Positions 28,273-40,038 are shown, counted from the stretch's first letter. The stretch: 64,000 nt of DNA from Lytechinus pictus (GCF_037042905.1 NC_087252.1:14627201-14691200); one strand, 5' to 3'. Notes: generated by a model not told the origin, from the letters alone. Program-made: numbers and translations.

Positions 28273-29813
28273 CCTTTATCAAAATGTCATTTTCTTTTCA
28301 GTATTTTTGTCTTCAAGTTGAAATCGTGTTGGTTATTTTGAAAACACTGAATAGACTTATGCATTGACGTCATCGCGCCATCATCTTAATAGAGGCAGAA
28401 GCTGTTGCCTTGCATGCTTTGGTGATGTGCAGCTGGTGCATCTCTGACAACTTCCTAAGTTTCACACTTACACATGTGTAGATCTTATCCAGTGAAGGAG
28501 AGTACTATGGGATCATGACGTCACATATATGCAGAAGGTCTACTGTCCAATCTGATTGATTACCTTTGCACAAAATATTAATGTTTAAAGGTAAATGCTA
28601 GTTTTGGTAACGATATCAAAATGAGTTCTACAGAATCCAATGAAATGACCACCAAAGTGTCTGTTAAAACGCATGTGCCAAAGGATTCTGGAAGAAATTG
28701 TGTAATTGCTGAGAAATCAGCAAATAAGCACAGGATTCGGGTAGAGCGTCGGGCCCGACGCTCAAAGCAATAATTATACACTGTCCCACGTGCGCTTATC
28801 TGTGTTGGGGAAGTTCAGTCTGAACATTTTTCAGCGTAGATTTCAAGATTTCACAAAGTTCAGTTTATGTAACTGTACCAGATCTAGATCCTCGATGATA
28901 TACTGACAATTAAGCCTGGTTTTACAGACTTTCTCATGAAATCAGTGTTTACTGCAACTAATGGAATTTCTCTTTAAGTTAGACCAAAAGCTTCGGTCTC
29001 TGTTATATTGGTTGCGTCGCTGAACTCCGTTGGCTCCACTCACCAATGACAGAGACCGAAGTTCTAACTCGATCTGTACAGGGACTCAATGGCCATATGT
29101 TTATGTATTAAGTTCGGATTGCGCGACAGCTGAAGTACGTCACTGTTTTTTGTCCTTTTATGTTAATTTTTTCCTGTTTTGGTGCATTTCAGGCCAAAAC
29201 AGAATAATAATCTTTATTTTGGTCCAGTTCTTTTTACATATCTTTTATAAAATAAAGACAAAAATCTATGGGCCGCGTCGGGGGGGGGGGGGGATTTGCA
29301 TTGTTAATCCCTTAATGGTGGCTGCACGTTCGCGAGCCGTCTGTGTAAGAGGAGAAATAAAAGATTAAAAAAAATTTTTTATAACTTTTCGAAACAGATG
29401 GCTGCCAGCTGTCTATGTTTATGTATACTTTACGTTACAAGTTTACAGTCCCTGGACCGCTCCCTCCCTCCTTCCCTCTCACCAATAAAACAATGCTAGA
29501 TTCTTCCACATTACCAACGTGACCCTGTTCCAAATGTTTTGTCATGATAAGAATCGCATATATATACTAAATTAATCTGCATAAGTTTATGATGGTAAAG
29601 GCAGAGCTCTGACTTGTGGTTATGTGCCTTATTGAAAATAGTTTAATTACAAGGCATGATTTTTTCATTATGGGTCTATAGCTATGGGAAATAAAGACTC
29701 TTACTCACAACTGTTGTTTTAGCTTATACAGCACACATCATTCAGCAGGGAATACCTAGCTGTGCACACATGTAGTGTCCTTCACATAATTATTGAAAAG
29801 GTTCTTAACTCAC
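28273..29813. other. Intron 2 of ZNF511-like gene, no other gene
   Basis: Contains the hairpin at 28981-29061 and a poly-G run at 29281-29292. The minus-strand frame at 28578-28781 and plus-strand frame at 29030-29368 show no motif. Confidence 0.5.
28981..29061. repeat. Small inverted repeat, 'accaaaagcttcggtctctg'
   Basis: agaccaaaagcttcggtctc at 28981 is partly inverted at 29047-29061 (acagagaccgaag), and a related inverted copy is at 39302-39334 (acagagactgaagcttttgg). It looks like the end of a repeat family. Confidence 0.6.
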
Positions 29814-29983
29814 CTAACAGATTCTTGTTCATTCTCCAAACTGACCATCTGTCTCATCGCATTGCTAGACCCGTAACTCCCATCAAAAGCAGGCTCTGAA
29901 ATGTGACTTTCATCATTCAACATGCATTGCTTGGACTGAGGATGAATGACCCTCTGGTCAGGAGATCTCTCTCGTTTCAGCAT
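29814..29983 (-). CDS. ZNF511: ZNF511-like gene, first coding exon
   Basis: Minus strand, 170 nt. It opens with ATG directly after an acceptor (aaattaatttcag), so at least one upstream exon exists, probably 5' UTR or a longer N-terminus. It encodes MLKRERSPDQRVIHPQSKQC, ends ...SLENEQESV, and closes at a donor (gttag|gtgagt) in phase 2, matching exon 3. The segment is polar and probably disordered, as in other ZNF511 proteins. Confidence 0.75.
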
Positions 29984-30279
29984 CTGAAATTAATTTGAAA
30001 TTAAATTATTATTGCCATTTTCACAGTAACCTTCAATGCAAACCCTAATAATAGTTACATGTAGGTGCTAGTTTGAGAGAACCATATCTTAGAAGATATT
30101 TTCATCACAGAGCCTAGATACAGGTATGAGAGACCCTTTTAGGTCTCATACTGTAGCACAAATTATGTTCTAATTCATGGAATTGGGGGAATTCCCTAAA
30201 ATTGGGGGGGGGGGATTCCCTAAATTCTGGGGTACATACAAATCTATCCATCATATTTAGAGACAAGGCAAAAGCAATT
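29984..30279. other. Spacer upstream of ZNF511-like first coding exon
   Basis: AT-rich. No upstream exon could be recognised with confidence. Confidence 0.4.
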
Positions 30280-31098
30280 TTGTGTCTCGCCCACTTATGA
30301 AAATAACCAGAAATATCGTGATTTGCGAGGGCACGCAAGAGAATTATATCGAAACTTCATTGTGAAATGACTGGGATGGAATAACACTTGTCATAAGAGT
30401 CTTGCATGTAAACTTTAACGTTGACCTGAAAATGACCTTTGACCTTACCATGTGTCCTCCGACTGCAGCATAACATGCAGGTCTCCCAAGTCCATCTACC
30501 ATCCAAGTTTGGTTGAAATAAAACTTACAGTTGCGAAGTTAGGTGTCATAAGAGAGTCTTGCATGTAAACTTTAACGTTGACCTGAAAATGACCTTTGAC
30601 TTTATCATGTGACCTCCGACTGTAGCATAACATGCAGGTCCCCCAAGTCCATCTGCCATTCAAGTTTGGTTGAAAAGCGACTTACGGTTGCGGAGTTAGG
30701 TGTCATAACAGAGTCTTGCATGTAAACTTTAACATTGACCTAAAAATGACCTTTGACCAAACCATATGACCTCAGACTGCAGCATAACATGCAGATCCCC
30801 AAGTCCATCTACCATCCAAGTTCGGTTGAAAAGCGACTTACGGTTGTGGAGTTAGGTGTCACAAGAGTCTTGCATGTAAACTTTAACGTTGACCTGAAAA
30901 TGACCTTTGACCTTACCATGTGACCTCAGACTGCAGCATAACATGCAGGTCCCCCAAGTCCATCTACCATCCAAGTTTGGTTGAAAAGCGACTTACGGTT
31001 GTAGAGTTAAATTTCATTACAGGTTTGTGACGGACGGACGACGGACGACATTTGGATCCCTAAGTCTCGCCTTCACCTCTGTTGGGCGAGACAAAAAG
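30280..31098. mobile_element. HINE/Helitron-like element with ~157-bp DR1-bearing array
   Basis: TTTTGTGTCTCGCCCA at 30280 is inverted as TTGGGCGAGACAAAAA at the end. The interior has four units starting gtcttgcatgtaaacttta at about 30400, 30556, 30715 and 30872, each with AATGACCTTTGACC. The end has 'gacggacggacgacggacg' and a hairpin GTCTCGCC...GGGCGAGAC. It differs in sequence from the 20090 array but shares unit length, DR1 motif and terminal hairpin. Confidence 0.8.
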
Positions 31099-31595
31099 TG
31101 ATCAAAAGCCAAATGCCTGTGTTGAACTCATTTTTAATTCATCAAACTCTCCAACATGAAATGAATCTAACGTTCTTCCTATCCTATATTTCATTGACGA
31201 TTCGAAAACATTACATTTGCAATCACAAGTTTGACTGCGGCCGCCAGCATGCCAGCACATAGATTCTACTTGTAATTGCAGTGTTTTTTAGTCTGAGAAA
31301 TATTGCTTGAGGAGAGAGGGAACCAGAGAACGTCTTTACATCAGGATCAAAGCTTTTTGCATCAAATCTTTTGAAAATCACTGAAGCGAGGTTTCTTCAC
31401 ATATATTCGCTCTAAGTAGAGGTACAAGTTTGTTTGACAACTGGTTTCCAAATGCATGGACATGATGGGCCTGCAAGGCTGCAACCCTATGACAAGAAGG
31501 TCAAAGATGTCAGTGAAGAGTGTTTTCCATGCATCCACTCATTCAATGAACAAGGTTATGATATAACCTTGTTCTCAGTTACATCTCCATGTATG
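31099..31595. other. Spacer, no supported gene
   Basis: AT-rich; a short palindrome aaggttat-gatataacctt at about 31552-31570. Confidence 0.4.
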
Positions 31596-32425
31596 GCAAA
31601 ATAAGAGTGGCAATTTTGGCTTATTTTCTCTTTTTCTATGGGACAAACGCTTGATTTTTTTACACTGTCAGTTTCCAATACAGCTATTTATCATATAACT
31701 TGGCTCTTATGTAAATTTGATTCTTTAAATTATTTTTTCTTAATTAAAAATAGAGATTGAAAAATGAAAATTTTCTTGCCATATTACTTTCCACCAATAG
31801 AGGGCGTACGCAAAAATATGCCCAAAATTCAAGTTTTTGAGCACTCTGGTGAATACAAAAATTATTCCCAAGTTACTAATGAAAAATAAATTGCAACTGT
31901 ATGGAAATTAGTAATTTTGGTCACAAAAGTGATATTTTAATGATTATTTAAAGTGTGTGCTATGTACAGCATTGGCATACCATAGTCCTACCTGTAGATT
32001 CCCCACAGACAGGATGGTTGCAGTGAACAAGTGCATGCATCCATGTTTTGCCAATGCTGTACACAACTCACACTTTAAAAAAATCATTAAAATATCACTT
32101 TTGTGACCAAAAATACTAACTTCCATACAGTTGAGATTTATTTTTCATTAGTAACTTGGAAATAATTTTTGTATTCACTAAAGTATAGAGTGCTCCAAAA
32201 CTTGAATTTGGGGCATATTTTTGTATATGCCCTCTATTGCTGGAAAATAATATAGGAAGATTTTTCATTTTTCAATCTCTATTTTTAATAGCATAAAAAA
32301 TAATTAAAAGATTCAAATTTACTGAAGTCAAGAGCCAAGTTATATGATGATTAGCTGTAATGGAATCTCACATTGTCAAACAAAGGAGAGAAAATAAACC
32401 AAACATTGCCAATCTTATTTTGCCA
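31596..32425. repeat. 830-bp palindrome (arms ~390 bp)
   Basis: The left end tggcaaaataagagtggcaa is inverted at 32402-32425. Pairing continues inward almost without gaps (for example 31740-31800 with 32225-32290, and 31890-31950 with 32075-32140) to a short centre near 31995-32035. Both arms keep 'tagagggc' phrases. Non-coding; a large foldback or MITE. Confidence 0.88.
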
Positions 32426-32580
32426 CTGTTCTTGCTTGCCCTTGCGGGCCTGGCTTGGCCTTGCCCTTGGCTTGTTCATTGAATGAGAGACGCCAACCAA
32501 GTTGGCGCTGTACACTGATTTAGAAAGCAGTTTTGCATAGCTGAACAGGCCTACCCTGCAGCAGGCCTCTACAAAAAAAA

Positions 32581-32618
32581 ATTTTCATCACTTGCCCAAC
32601 AGGGCAAGTGATGAAAAT
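32581..32618. repeat. Perfect 17-bp-stem hairpin
   Basis: attttcatcacttgccc and gggcaagtgatgaaaat are exact inverses around a 4-base loop. 'cttgccc' phrases recur at 32420-32460, 32625-32650 and 33645-33680. Confidence 0.85.
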
Positions 32619-32884
32619 ATTTGCTTGCCCGATAGAAAAAACTGCTTGCCCAATTTGTTTTATTATTTTCTTTCATTATTTTTTTTACGACGGTACTATT
32701 ATTTATGAGGATCATATAAATAAAAACAATTGAGAATCATGTGGAGTAAAGAACACACATTTATATTTATAAGTATATTTTCAGCAAAGTAGGCCTGAGT
32801 CATTACGTTTATTTTGAAGATTTTGAAGATTTTGCTATAGTACTAGCAGATCTAAATGGGCGTTAAAGGTTAAAAAAAGTATTT

Positions 32885-33390
32885 TAAAAAAGAAGAAAAA
32901 TAAGAAGAAGAAAAAAAAAAAAATTCCCCAAAAGTTGCTAAAATTTCATATTTTGCATCTTTAAATCCATGCCATTTATTTTCCATATTATCTTGAAATT
33001 GTTTTGATTTAGTTGGAAGCTATCAAGAAAATTAAGAATATTCACCTCTCTCTTGTCTTTTCATCATCGTATTATGATGTTACACTCGGTCAATATTTTT
33101 TTATATCGTGGTCCCACATGTAGACTTTCATGGTGTTGCAACATTATACTTGGTCAACACCATGAAAGTCTACATGTGGGACAACAGTAAGAAAAAACAT
33201 TTACCGAACGTAACATCATCAAAGTCAGAGTCAAGAAAGAGCTTAATATTCTTCATTTTTTTTCGGTTGTTTCCAACTAGATCAAAACAATCTCAAGGTA
33301 ATATGAAAAATAGACGTCCATTTCATGTATTTAAAGATTACAAATGTGAAATTTTAGCCACTTTTGCCTTTCTTTTTTTTTTTTTTTTGG
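32885..33390. repeat. 506-bp palindrome with perfect 28-bp inner stem
   Basis: gtcccacatgtagactttca at 33111 is inverted at 33163-33182, with 28 bp perfect in all. Outside it the arms continue with indels to runs of A (32909-32922) and T (33370-33387). The minus- and plus-strand frames across it are palindromic shadows. Confidence 0.88.
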
Positions 33391-34363
33391 AGGGGGTTGC
33401 ATCAGCAAATTGCGCAAGATAGTAGCGCATGCGCACATAGAACGTAAGATGAGATGGCACGGTTCTTCAAACGAGGTACCTGGCGTTAAATTATCTGTAT
33501 TTGGCGCTGATTTTACATCAGTTTCCACTGTTTTTTTACTGGTTTGACAATATATGAGAGATAGTTGTGATTATCACTGACATTTTATTATTTTATTTTC
33601 AAAACATTCACTTGCACGATCGGGCAATTGACTTTGAGAAATGCTTGCCCATCCGTCATTTTCACTTGCCCCGGGCAAGCGGGTTTGTCGCGCCCTGCCT
33701 GCAGTATAAAATAAATAACACCAATTAATATATAACTAAATAAAATAACAAAATGAGCGTGCTTTCGGTCGGATAGAAAACTAACGTCCATGCGCAGTGA
33801 GTCACCACGTCCAATTTTTTTACTGTTGCGCCACTCACCTGTCACTGCCTGACTACAATGGTTCTAGAAATCTTTTGCAATGTTGAAAAGTGTCTTGTGG
33901 CATCTGATATTAATCCTCAGTAATTCCCTGAAATGCTGCAACGTTTGGTTAAAAGATCCAGCAAAAGACGAGTTTAGCGCAGTCAAAGTCAGACTTGCAA
34001 ATTTGGATCCGTACGGTGTGAATTTAAGCTGCCATTTTTCTCGGGCGACGATTTGAGACACCCACACTAAGCAATCAATGTTTCCAAAACTGCCCGCTCA
34101 AGTAACCAATATTTGGTATCAAAATATAGATTATAAAAAAATGCTCACGATCATTTCATTTTGAAGGTGGGGGTGACAATTGTTATCAAAATAAGAGGGG
34201 GTGGCGACTCAACGTATATCTCAACCCACGGAGAGGTTTCAACAACGCAGCTGAGTCAATGCACTTTTGTATACGATCGGTGCGTGTGTGTGCGCATGCG
34301 CGATATGTCTGTGTAGTAAATGTATTGGATTTTTCGAATCGGCGACTCAAAATATACCCATCA
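33391..34363. other. No supported gene
   Basis: A 58-codon plus-strand frame from 33879 (ends with LDPYGVNLSCHFSRATI) is unrecognised. 33780-33800 (gtccatgcgcagtgagtcac) is inverted at 36246-36270. Confidence 0.35.
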
Positions 34364-34627
34364 TAGACCTTATCGCAAATAGCGTCTGTCGCGTGAGGGC
34401 GTCTGTCATCGCAGAGGATCACGGGATGCGAAAGGGGGCAAACGCGGAATCGGCTTTCGGGAAGCCATACAACGCCATATGTTTTGTGTAGTGTCACTCA
34501 AAATCCAGGCTTTTTTTTAAGTCTGATTTCTTTGTATTTAAATTATTTTGGATACTTGAATGTGGATTTATAGAACAATCTTTGTATCATGATTGCCCAG
34601 TGAAAGTATGAACTCAATACTCACCGT

Positions 34628-34690
34628 ATTTTCGAAGATTTCTGGGGCTAAACTTGGGAAGATTTTGTGGGAAAAGTGAGACGGTGATTG
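34628..34690 (-). other. Possible exon end with consensus donor
   Basis: On the minus strand an open stretch (SPSHFSHKIFPSLAPEIFEN) ends at atacg|gtgagt at 34627. It would be a downstream exon of the THAP-like gene, but no acceptor was fixed. Confidence 0.25.
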
Positions 34691-35572
34691 CGGGTCAATG
34701 CCGATCGACTTTAGAAAAGACCACGTCGGTGATCCAAATTAGATAGCATATTTTTCCATTTAAAAATATTCATGAGAATCATAATGTAGACCATATATCT
34801 CCATATAAATTTAGCTAGTTTTTGTTATTTTGGGGGAAATATAGTCCTTTTTTGCAACTCGGGCTGTTTAGTTTGATCATACAAGTTCTATATAGGGGGT
34901 GCATGAGACAAATTTAAAGCCAAAAATAAGCTAGTGTATGTATATATATATATATATATATATAATGTTAAGGGCATATAAAATAATAGGCCTATGACAT
35001 GCAGAATAAAGATTAAATAAATCCCTGAATTTAAAACATTTTATGATCCTGTATAGGCCCTATATCTCCAACCTCTCTGTAATTTTATTTTGTCTGAAAC
35101 TTAGCAGATGATGGATATTTAATTCATATAAATGATATATAGGCCCTATTCCATTCTTTTGATAAAAAATCTTATTTCAACATTTACATTAAGTTCATCG
35201 CATTCAGTCACTTCTCTTTCAGATCACCTTCCTCATTAATTTCTTTTTTTAGCTTATTTTTCTCTCAATATACTTTCATCTATTCTAATTTTTTCATCTA
35301 TTCTCATTTTTCTATTTCATTCATTGTTTTGTCTATGCGTGCCACTAATAAAACTTCAGAATTTCCGACCACGATCCTGAATAATATTATATATCTGTGG
35401 AGAGAAAAAGAAAACACAGCTCGGTTTATAGGCCTACTCTGAATAAAATCATGATTGAGATAATTATTTATGAAACATGTATTCTTGATTATCGATTGAT
35501 ATTACAAAAATATCAAACTAGAATAAGGTAATCAAATCTACTGCAAAGTTTGTTTTATTGATCATCATTTTA

Positions 35573-35800
35573 TTATTTGTTGGAATTCCGGGACCAGTTT
35601 CCTCCACTGCCTCGCCGACGTACCCCTGGGCCGAGAGTGCACGCCCGCTGTCCGTGCACACAAGCACACTTTGCACAGCAGCTGCACAGCTCAAAATACG
35701 CACAGACAGTGCGCGAAAATGAAAGAAAATTGCACTTGTCTTCATAAAATCTGCGGTAATTCTTGCAGCTATAGACAGCACATCTATCTCTGCCACCCAT
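35573..35800 (-). pseudogene. THAP-like N-terminus of transposon protein
   Basis: From the internal Met the minus strand reads MGGRDRCAVYSCKNYRRFYE. A C-x4-C pair near the N-terminus followed by basic residues is THAP-like, and such starts are typical of proteins of this type of element. The rest of the frame (Cys/Gly-rich) shows no further THAP signature, so a frameshift or intron follows. A second minus-strand frame (35518-35796) overlaps and is probably a shadow. Confidence 0.4.
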
Positions 35801-36022
35801 GATTAAGAAGAAAAGTGATGTTAGACTCTGGAACAAATATGAAGAGGCGTTTACTGGAAGTTAGCAAAATGTTGGCTGCGGGCGTCGATCGTATTTTGAT
35901 ACACTATGGAAATCGTACACTTTATTGTCGGCTGCTTGCGCTCGCATCCGGACAACAGCGGCGCTATTGCCCCCTTTGCGATCCCATGATCCTTTGCGTG
36001 AATCTATTTGCGATAAGGTCTA

Positions 36023-36639
36023 GGCCTATTACTAGTAATAGTAGTAATAGTATTGACTATTGATTGTGTCGCCGTTCCGGAAGTGTGTAATCTGGTAATT
36101 CATGATGTTCTTACTAAAAACTGTGGCAATTTCAGGAGAAAAGTTTATCATATATTTTAAGGGATTTGTGGATACTTTCATCTCATACAAAGATTTGGGT
36201 AAGAATTTTTTTTTGGTTGCAAAATTGAAGGTTGAAGACTGCCGATGGCGACTCACTGCGCATGGCCATGGACGTTAGGACTCGTTGCAGTGGTTGCCGC
36301 CGCCCAGGGGCTCCGGGGAGACGGTTAGCGGTTGCTGAACACACTGCACCATTTCCTCAGCTTAGCCGCCACGCGGCACAAGTCCCGATCCCATCCCCTT
36401 TTCAGCATTTCCTTTTATCGAATGATTAACTAGTTCTATCCCCTCCCTCCCTGTACCCATAATCTTACCTGTTATTGGCACTGGCAACCAAATCATAAAA
36501 GGCAAATAGGAAGGAAGATTCCCAAATCCATAGATAGTCAGAGTGTGACTGAATTGCGAGAGCGGAAGTGTCTATGGCAAGCTGTTTGTTTATCTCTATT
36601 TCCAGTTTTCTTTCGATTTCAAAAGGGCGGCAGGCGGCA
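36023..36639. other. Mixed region, GC-rich 36230-36400
   Basis: The GC-rich part holds a 65-codon frame with many Arg/Pro/Ala codons and no motif. A donor-like site on the minus strand (aacag|gtaaga) is near 36470, which could belong to an upstream exon of the ZNF511-like gene, but this is speculative. Confidence 0.3.
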
Positions 36640-36740
36640 GGGCGTATAAACCCGGGGGGCGCGTTTCCGTTTTACACCCTGGCGAAGGCATTTTCCGCAA
36701 AAATAGCCACAAAGCGACTAGTGAAGAGTCTACACACGTC
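36640..36740. repeat. Repeat inverted relative to 39424-39501
   Basis: cgcgtttccgttttacaccc through gaagagtctaca is found in reverse complement just left of the MITE at 39502, with 90% or better identity over ~90 bp. Both copies abut a CCCGGGGGG run. Confidence 0.8.
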
Positions 36741-36989
36741 GCTGGTTGCAGCGTGCGACACAGGCGAGTCCCACACCACCGCATGCAGTCTGCACAGTTA
36801 CTGATCAGAGCATTTCATGTACAGAGAGCAGTCATATGAGTGAAATCCGAACATGCTTTTGCAGTTAGGTTTTTTCTTAATGAAAAGTTAAGAAATTTTT
36901 TTTTCTTCTAAATATAAATTATTAACCAAATGAATAGAATGACAGACAAAATAAACAGATACATACAATAGAAAGAAAATTGAAGTTTG

Positions 36990-37294
36990 ATGGATTGATA
37001 CACTTAGATGCCGAAAGATAGATATAGAAGACTGATAAATAGATAGAGACATAGATAAATAGATAGAAGTAGAGAGAGAGAGAGAAAGACAGAGAGATGG
37101 ATAGATAGATAGATTGATAGATAGATGGGGGGGGGGAGAGAACTTGATAGATGGAGAGATGTTATAGAGAGATGGATAGATAGATAGATAGATAGATAGA
37201 TTGATTGATAGATATATTGATTGATAGATAGATAGATAGATAGATATATGGACGGATAAAGAGAAATAGAGAGAGAGAAAAAGACAGACAGATG

Positions 37295-37326
<32 letters not shown>

Positions 37327-37489
37327 ATCTGAGGGATAGATATTAGATAGATAGATAAAGAATGAGAGAGACAGAGAAGATGGGCAAATTAACAGATAGA
37401 TAGATACTGTAGTTACATAGATAGATAAATAGATAGAGACATAGATAAATAGATAGAAGTAGAGAGAGAGAGAGAAAGACAGAGAGATG

Positions 37490-37524
<35 letters not shown>

Positions 37525-38350
37525 GGGGGAGAGAACTTGAGAGATGGAGAGATGTTATAGATAGATGGATAGATAGATAGATAGATTGATTGATAGATAG
37601 ATAGATATATGGACGGATAAAGAGAAATAGAGAGAGAGAGAGAAAAAGACAGACAGATGGATAGATAGAGAGAGAGAGAGAGAATCTGAGAGATAGATAT
37701 TAGATAGATAGATAAAGAATGAGAGAGACAGAGAATATGGGCAAATTAACAGATAGATAGATACTGTAGTAACATATATAGATAGATAAATAGATAGATA
37801 GATAGATAGAGAGAAATAGAGAAAGACAGACAGATGGATAGATAGATAGATAGATAGAGAGAGGGGGAGAGAGAGAGAGAAAGAGAGAAAACAAGACAGA
37901 TGGATAGATAGATAGATAAAGAATGAGAGAGACAGAAAATATTAACAGATAGATAGATAGATACTGTAGTTACATAGATAGATAGAGATAGAATTTGAGA
38001 GATAGATTTAAAAATAGATAGATAGAAGATAGATAGATAGAGAGAGAGAAAGACAGAAAGATGGATAGATAGATAGATAGAGAGGGGGAGAGAGAGATAG
38101 AGAATTGAGAGATAGATAGATGTTAGATAGATAAAGAATGAGAGAGACAGAAAAGAGCGACAAATTAACAGATAGATAGATACTGCAGTTACATATAGTT
38201 AGATAGAAGATAGATAGATAGATTGATAGAGAGAGAACTAGAGAACTAGAGAAAGACAGATGGATAGATAGAGAGAGAGAGAGATAGATGTTAGATAGAT
38301 AAAGAATGAGAGACAGAGAAGATTAACAGATAGATAGATACTGTAGTTAC

Positions 38351-38404
<54 letters not shown>

Positions 38405-38480
38405 CTATATAGATATAATTTGAGAGATAGATATATAGACGGATAGAGAGAAAAAGACAGACAGATGGATAGATAGAGAG
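36990..38480. repeat. GATA/GAGA satellite with higher-order structure
   Basis: About 1.5 kb of gata and gaga repeats. Marker phrases repeat: gacatagataaatagataga at about 37047 and 37438 (391-bp period), and gatactgtagttacatag at about 37403, 37760, 37960, 38185 and 38338. The region is therefore not a simple microsatellite but an expanded larger unit. Confidence 0.92.
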
Positions 38481-38935
38481 AATTTGAGATCAAAGACTGA
38501 AATAAGTGAACGTTTACATACAAATAGAATCATAACAAAATATAAAGTAAACATTATAAATAAATATCAAATACAATACAAATTCATACAGATGAAAAAG
38601 AAATGTATCATAAATAAATACAAAGGGCCAAAAGTAATACAAAGTGTCACCAAAGAAGAAAAAAGCGGAATGAAAGATTAAGAAGAAAGAGGTGGGAGAA
38701 GGGAAAGAAATTGGGATAAGACAAAGAGAAGGGAAAGCAAGAGGGGGAATTTGAAAGAGAATAGGAGGCAACCTTCAGAAAAAAAAAACTCATTATGCAA
38801 TACAAGACATTTAACAATGGTAACAAGTAAATAAAGTAGTAATTGAATCGAATCGAGCACAAAAAAGGGAAAAGTATAGAGCTGAGGAAATAGACTCCCG
38901 AAGGAAGTCGAGGCAGTGTTGATATTGCACATGAG
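38481..38935. other. Non-satellite island within the GATA region
   Basis: AT-rich, A/G-biased plus strand. Minus-strand frames are Phe/Leu/Ser-rich shadows. Probably an insertion between GATA blocks. Confidence 0.4.
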
Positions 38936-39170
38936 TAGATTAATAGATGGATAGAGAGAAATAAAAGAGAGACAGATGGATAGATAGAGAATTTGAGAGA
39001 TAGATGTTAGATGGATAGATAGATAGACAGATAGATAGGTAGATAGAGAATGAGAGAGACAGAGTAGATAGACAAATTAACAGATAGATATATCATGTAG
39101 TTCCATAGATTGATTTATAAGATAGATAGTGGATAGACAGATATGATAGATATAAGGATAGATATGATAT
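38936..39170. repeat. GATA satellite, second block
   Basis: Further gatagata and gagaga units, with the 'taacagatagatatatcatgtagttccatag' marker in diverged form near 39078. Confidence 0.88.
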
Positions 39171-39501
39171 GAAAAAAGGTAATTATGTGTTTTATTTTTC
39201 AATATTTTAGCTATTATTCGTTTTCATTCATATAAACGATCATGTGCGATAAAGTAAAAAAAAAATCATGAAGCCAACGTATATAGTTCAGCGGTGACAA
39301 CCAAAATACAGAGACTGAAGCTTTTGGTCTATAAGCTCAGCTGCATTTGCACGTATGTTCTGCGGATATCTTCGGTGCGGACTTTTGGATCGCGCGCCCA
39401 GCTGATTATGTAAACAAACGTAGACGTAGACTCTTCACTAGTCGCTTTGTGGCTATTTTTCCGGAAAATGCCTTCGCCAGGGTGTAAAACGGAAACGCGC
39501 A

Positions 39502-40038
39502 CCCGGGGGGGGGGGGGCACTCAGTATATAATGCATAGTGGGTATGTGCCGCGGAGGGGACCCCCATTTTCACACTCAAATTTTCGTTCCGAGGCATAGC
39601 ATTTTTGTCTTATCGAGACAAAAAACAAAGAAAGCCGCTCCAAGGCATAGCACTTTGTTCTTATCGAGAAAAAAAAGAAAGAAATCCGCTCCAAAGCTTC
39701 GCATATTTTTCGTTACGCCGTTCCGGTCGCATTGATCTGCTGCAATTTTGGTGAAAAGCGGCCGCCGAGCGCTGTCCGACCATCGTCTCTGCGCTAGCGC
39801 ACCCAGCGGAGGCCGCGTGCTAGCTGCATCATGCACGCATGCCCGTTCCATAGGGGTGCATACGCACGTACTCGCACGCTGGCGATCCGTTCCAAGGACC
39901 CCCGTTTTCACAAAATTGTAGTTCCGAAACCCGTTCCGAGGACCCTCCTTTTTACAATAAGCCCGCTCCAAGGCCCCCGTTTTTCGTCTCGCCCGCGGCA
40001 CACCCCTACCACTTTTTTGGTCGAGTGCCCCCCCCGGG
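39502..40038. mobile_element. MITE related to the 5638 element (CCCGGGGGGG ends)
   Basis: Left end CCCGGGGGGGG...GGGCACTC and right end GAGTGCCCCCCCCGGG are inverse. The interior has 'cgttccgaggc' and 'ccgctccaaggc' phrases repeated on both sides. Flanking octamers (aacgcgca and cgtataaa) differ, so there is no target-site duplication as in the 5638 copy; flanks may have been rearranged. Confidence 0.8.

Larger units (their letters stand above)
34364..36022. mobile_element. 1.66-kb DNA transposon with THAP-like gene start
   Basis: TAGACCTTATCGCAAATA at 34364-34381 is perfectly inverted at 36005-36022, and the next ~40 bp pair imperfectly (gatcacgggatgcgaaaggg with ccctttgcgatcccatgatc). A minus-strand gene start lies inside the right end. 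A (TA)n run is at 34936-34962. Much of the interior is AT-rich and decayed. Confidence 0.75.

Noticed and set aside
37700-37894. Minus-strand ORF in the GATA satellite
   Set aside because: Ile/Tyr/Ser repeat from tatc/tctc; low complexity.
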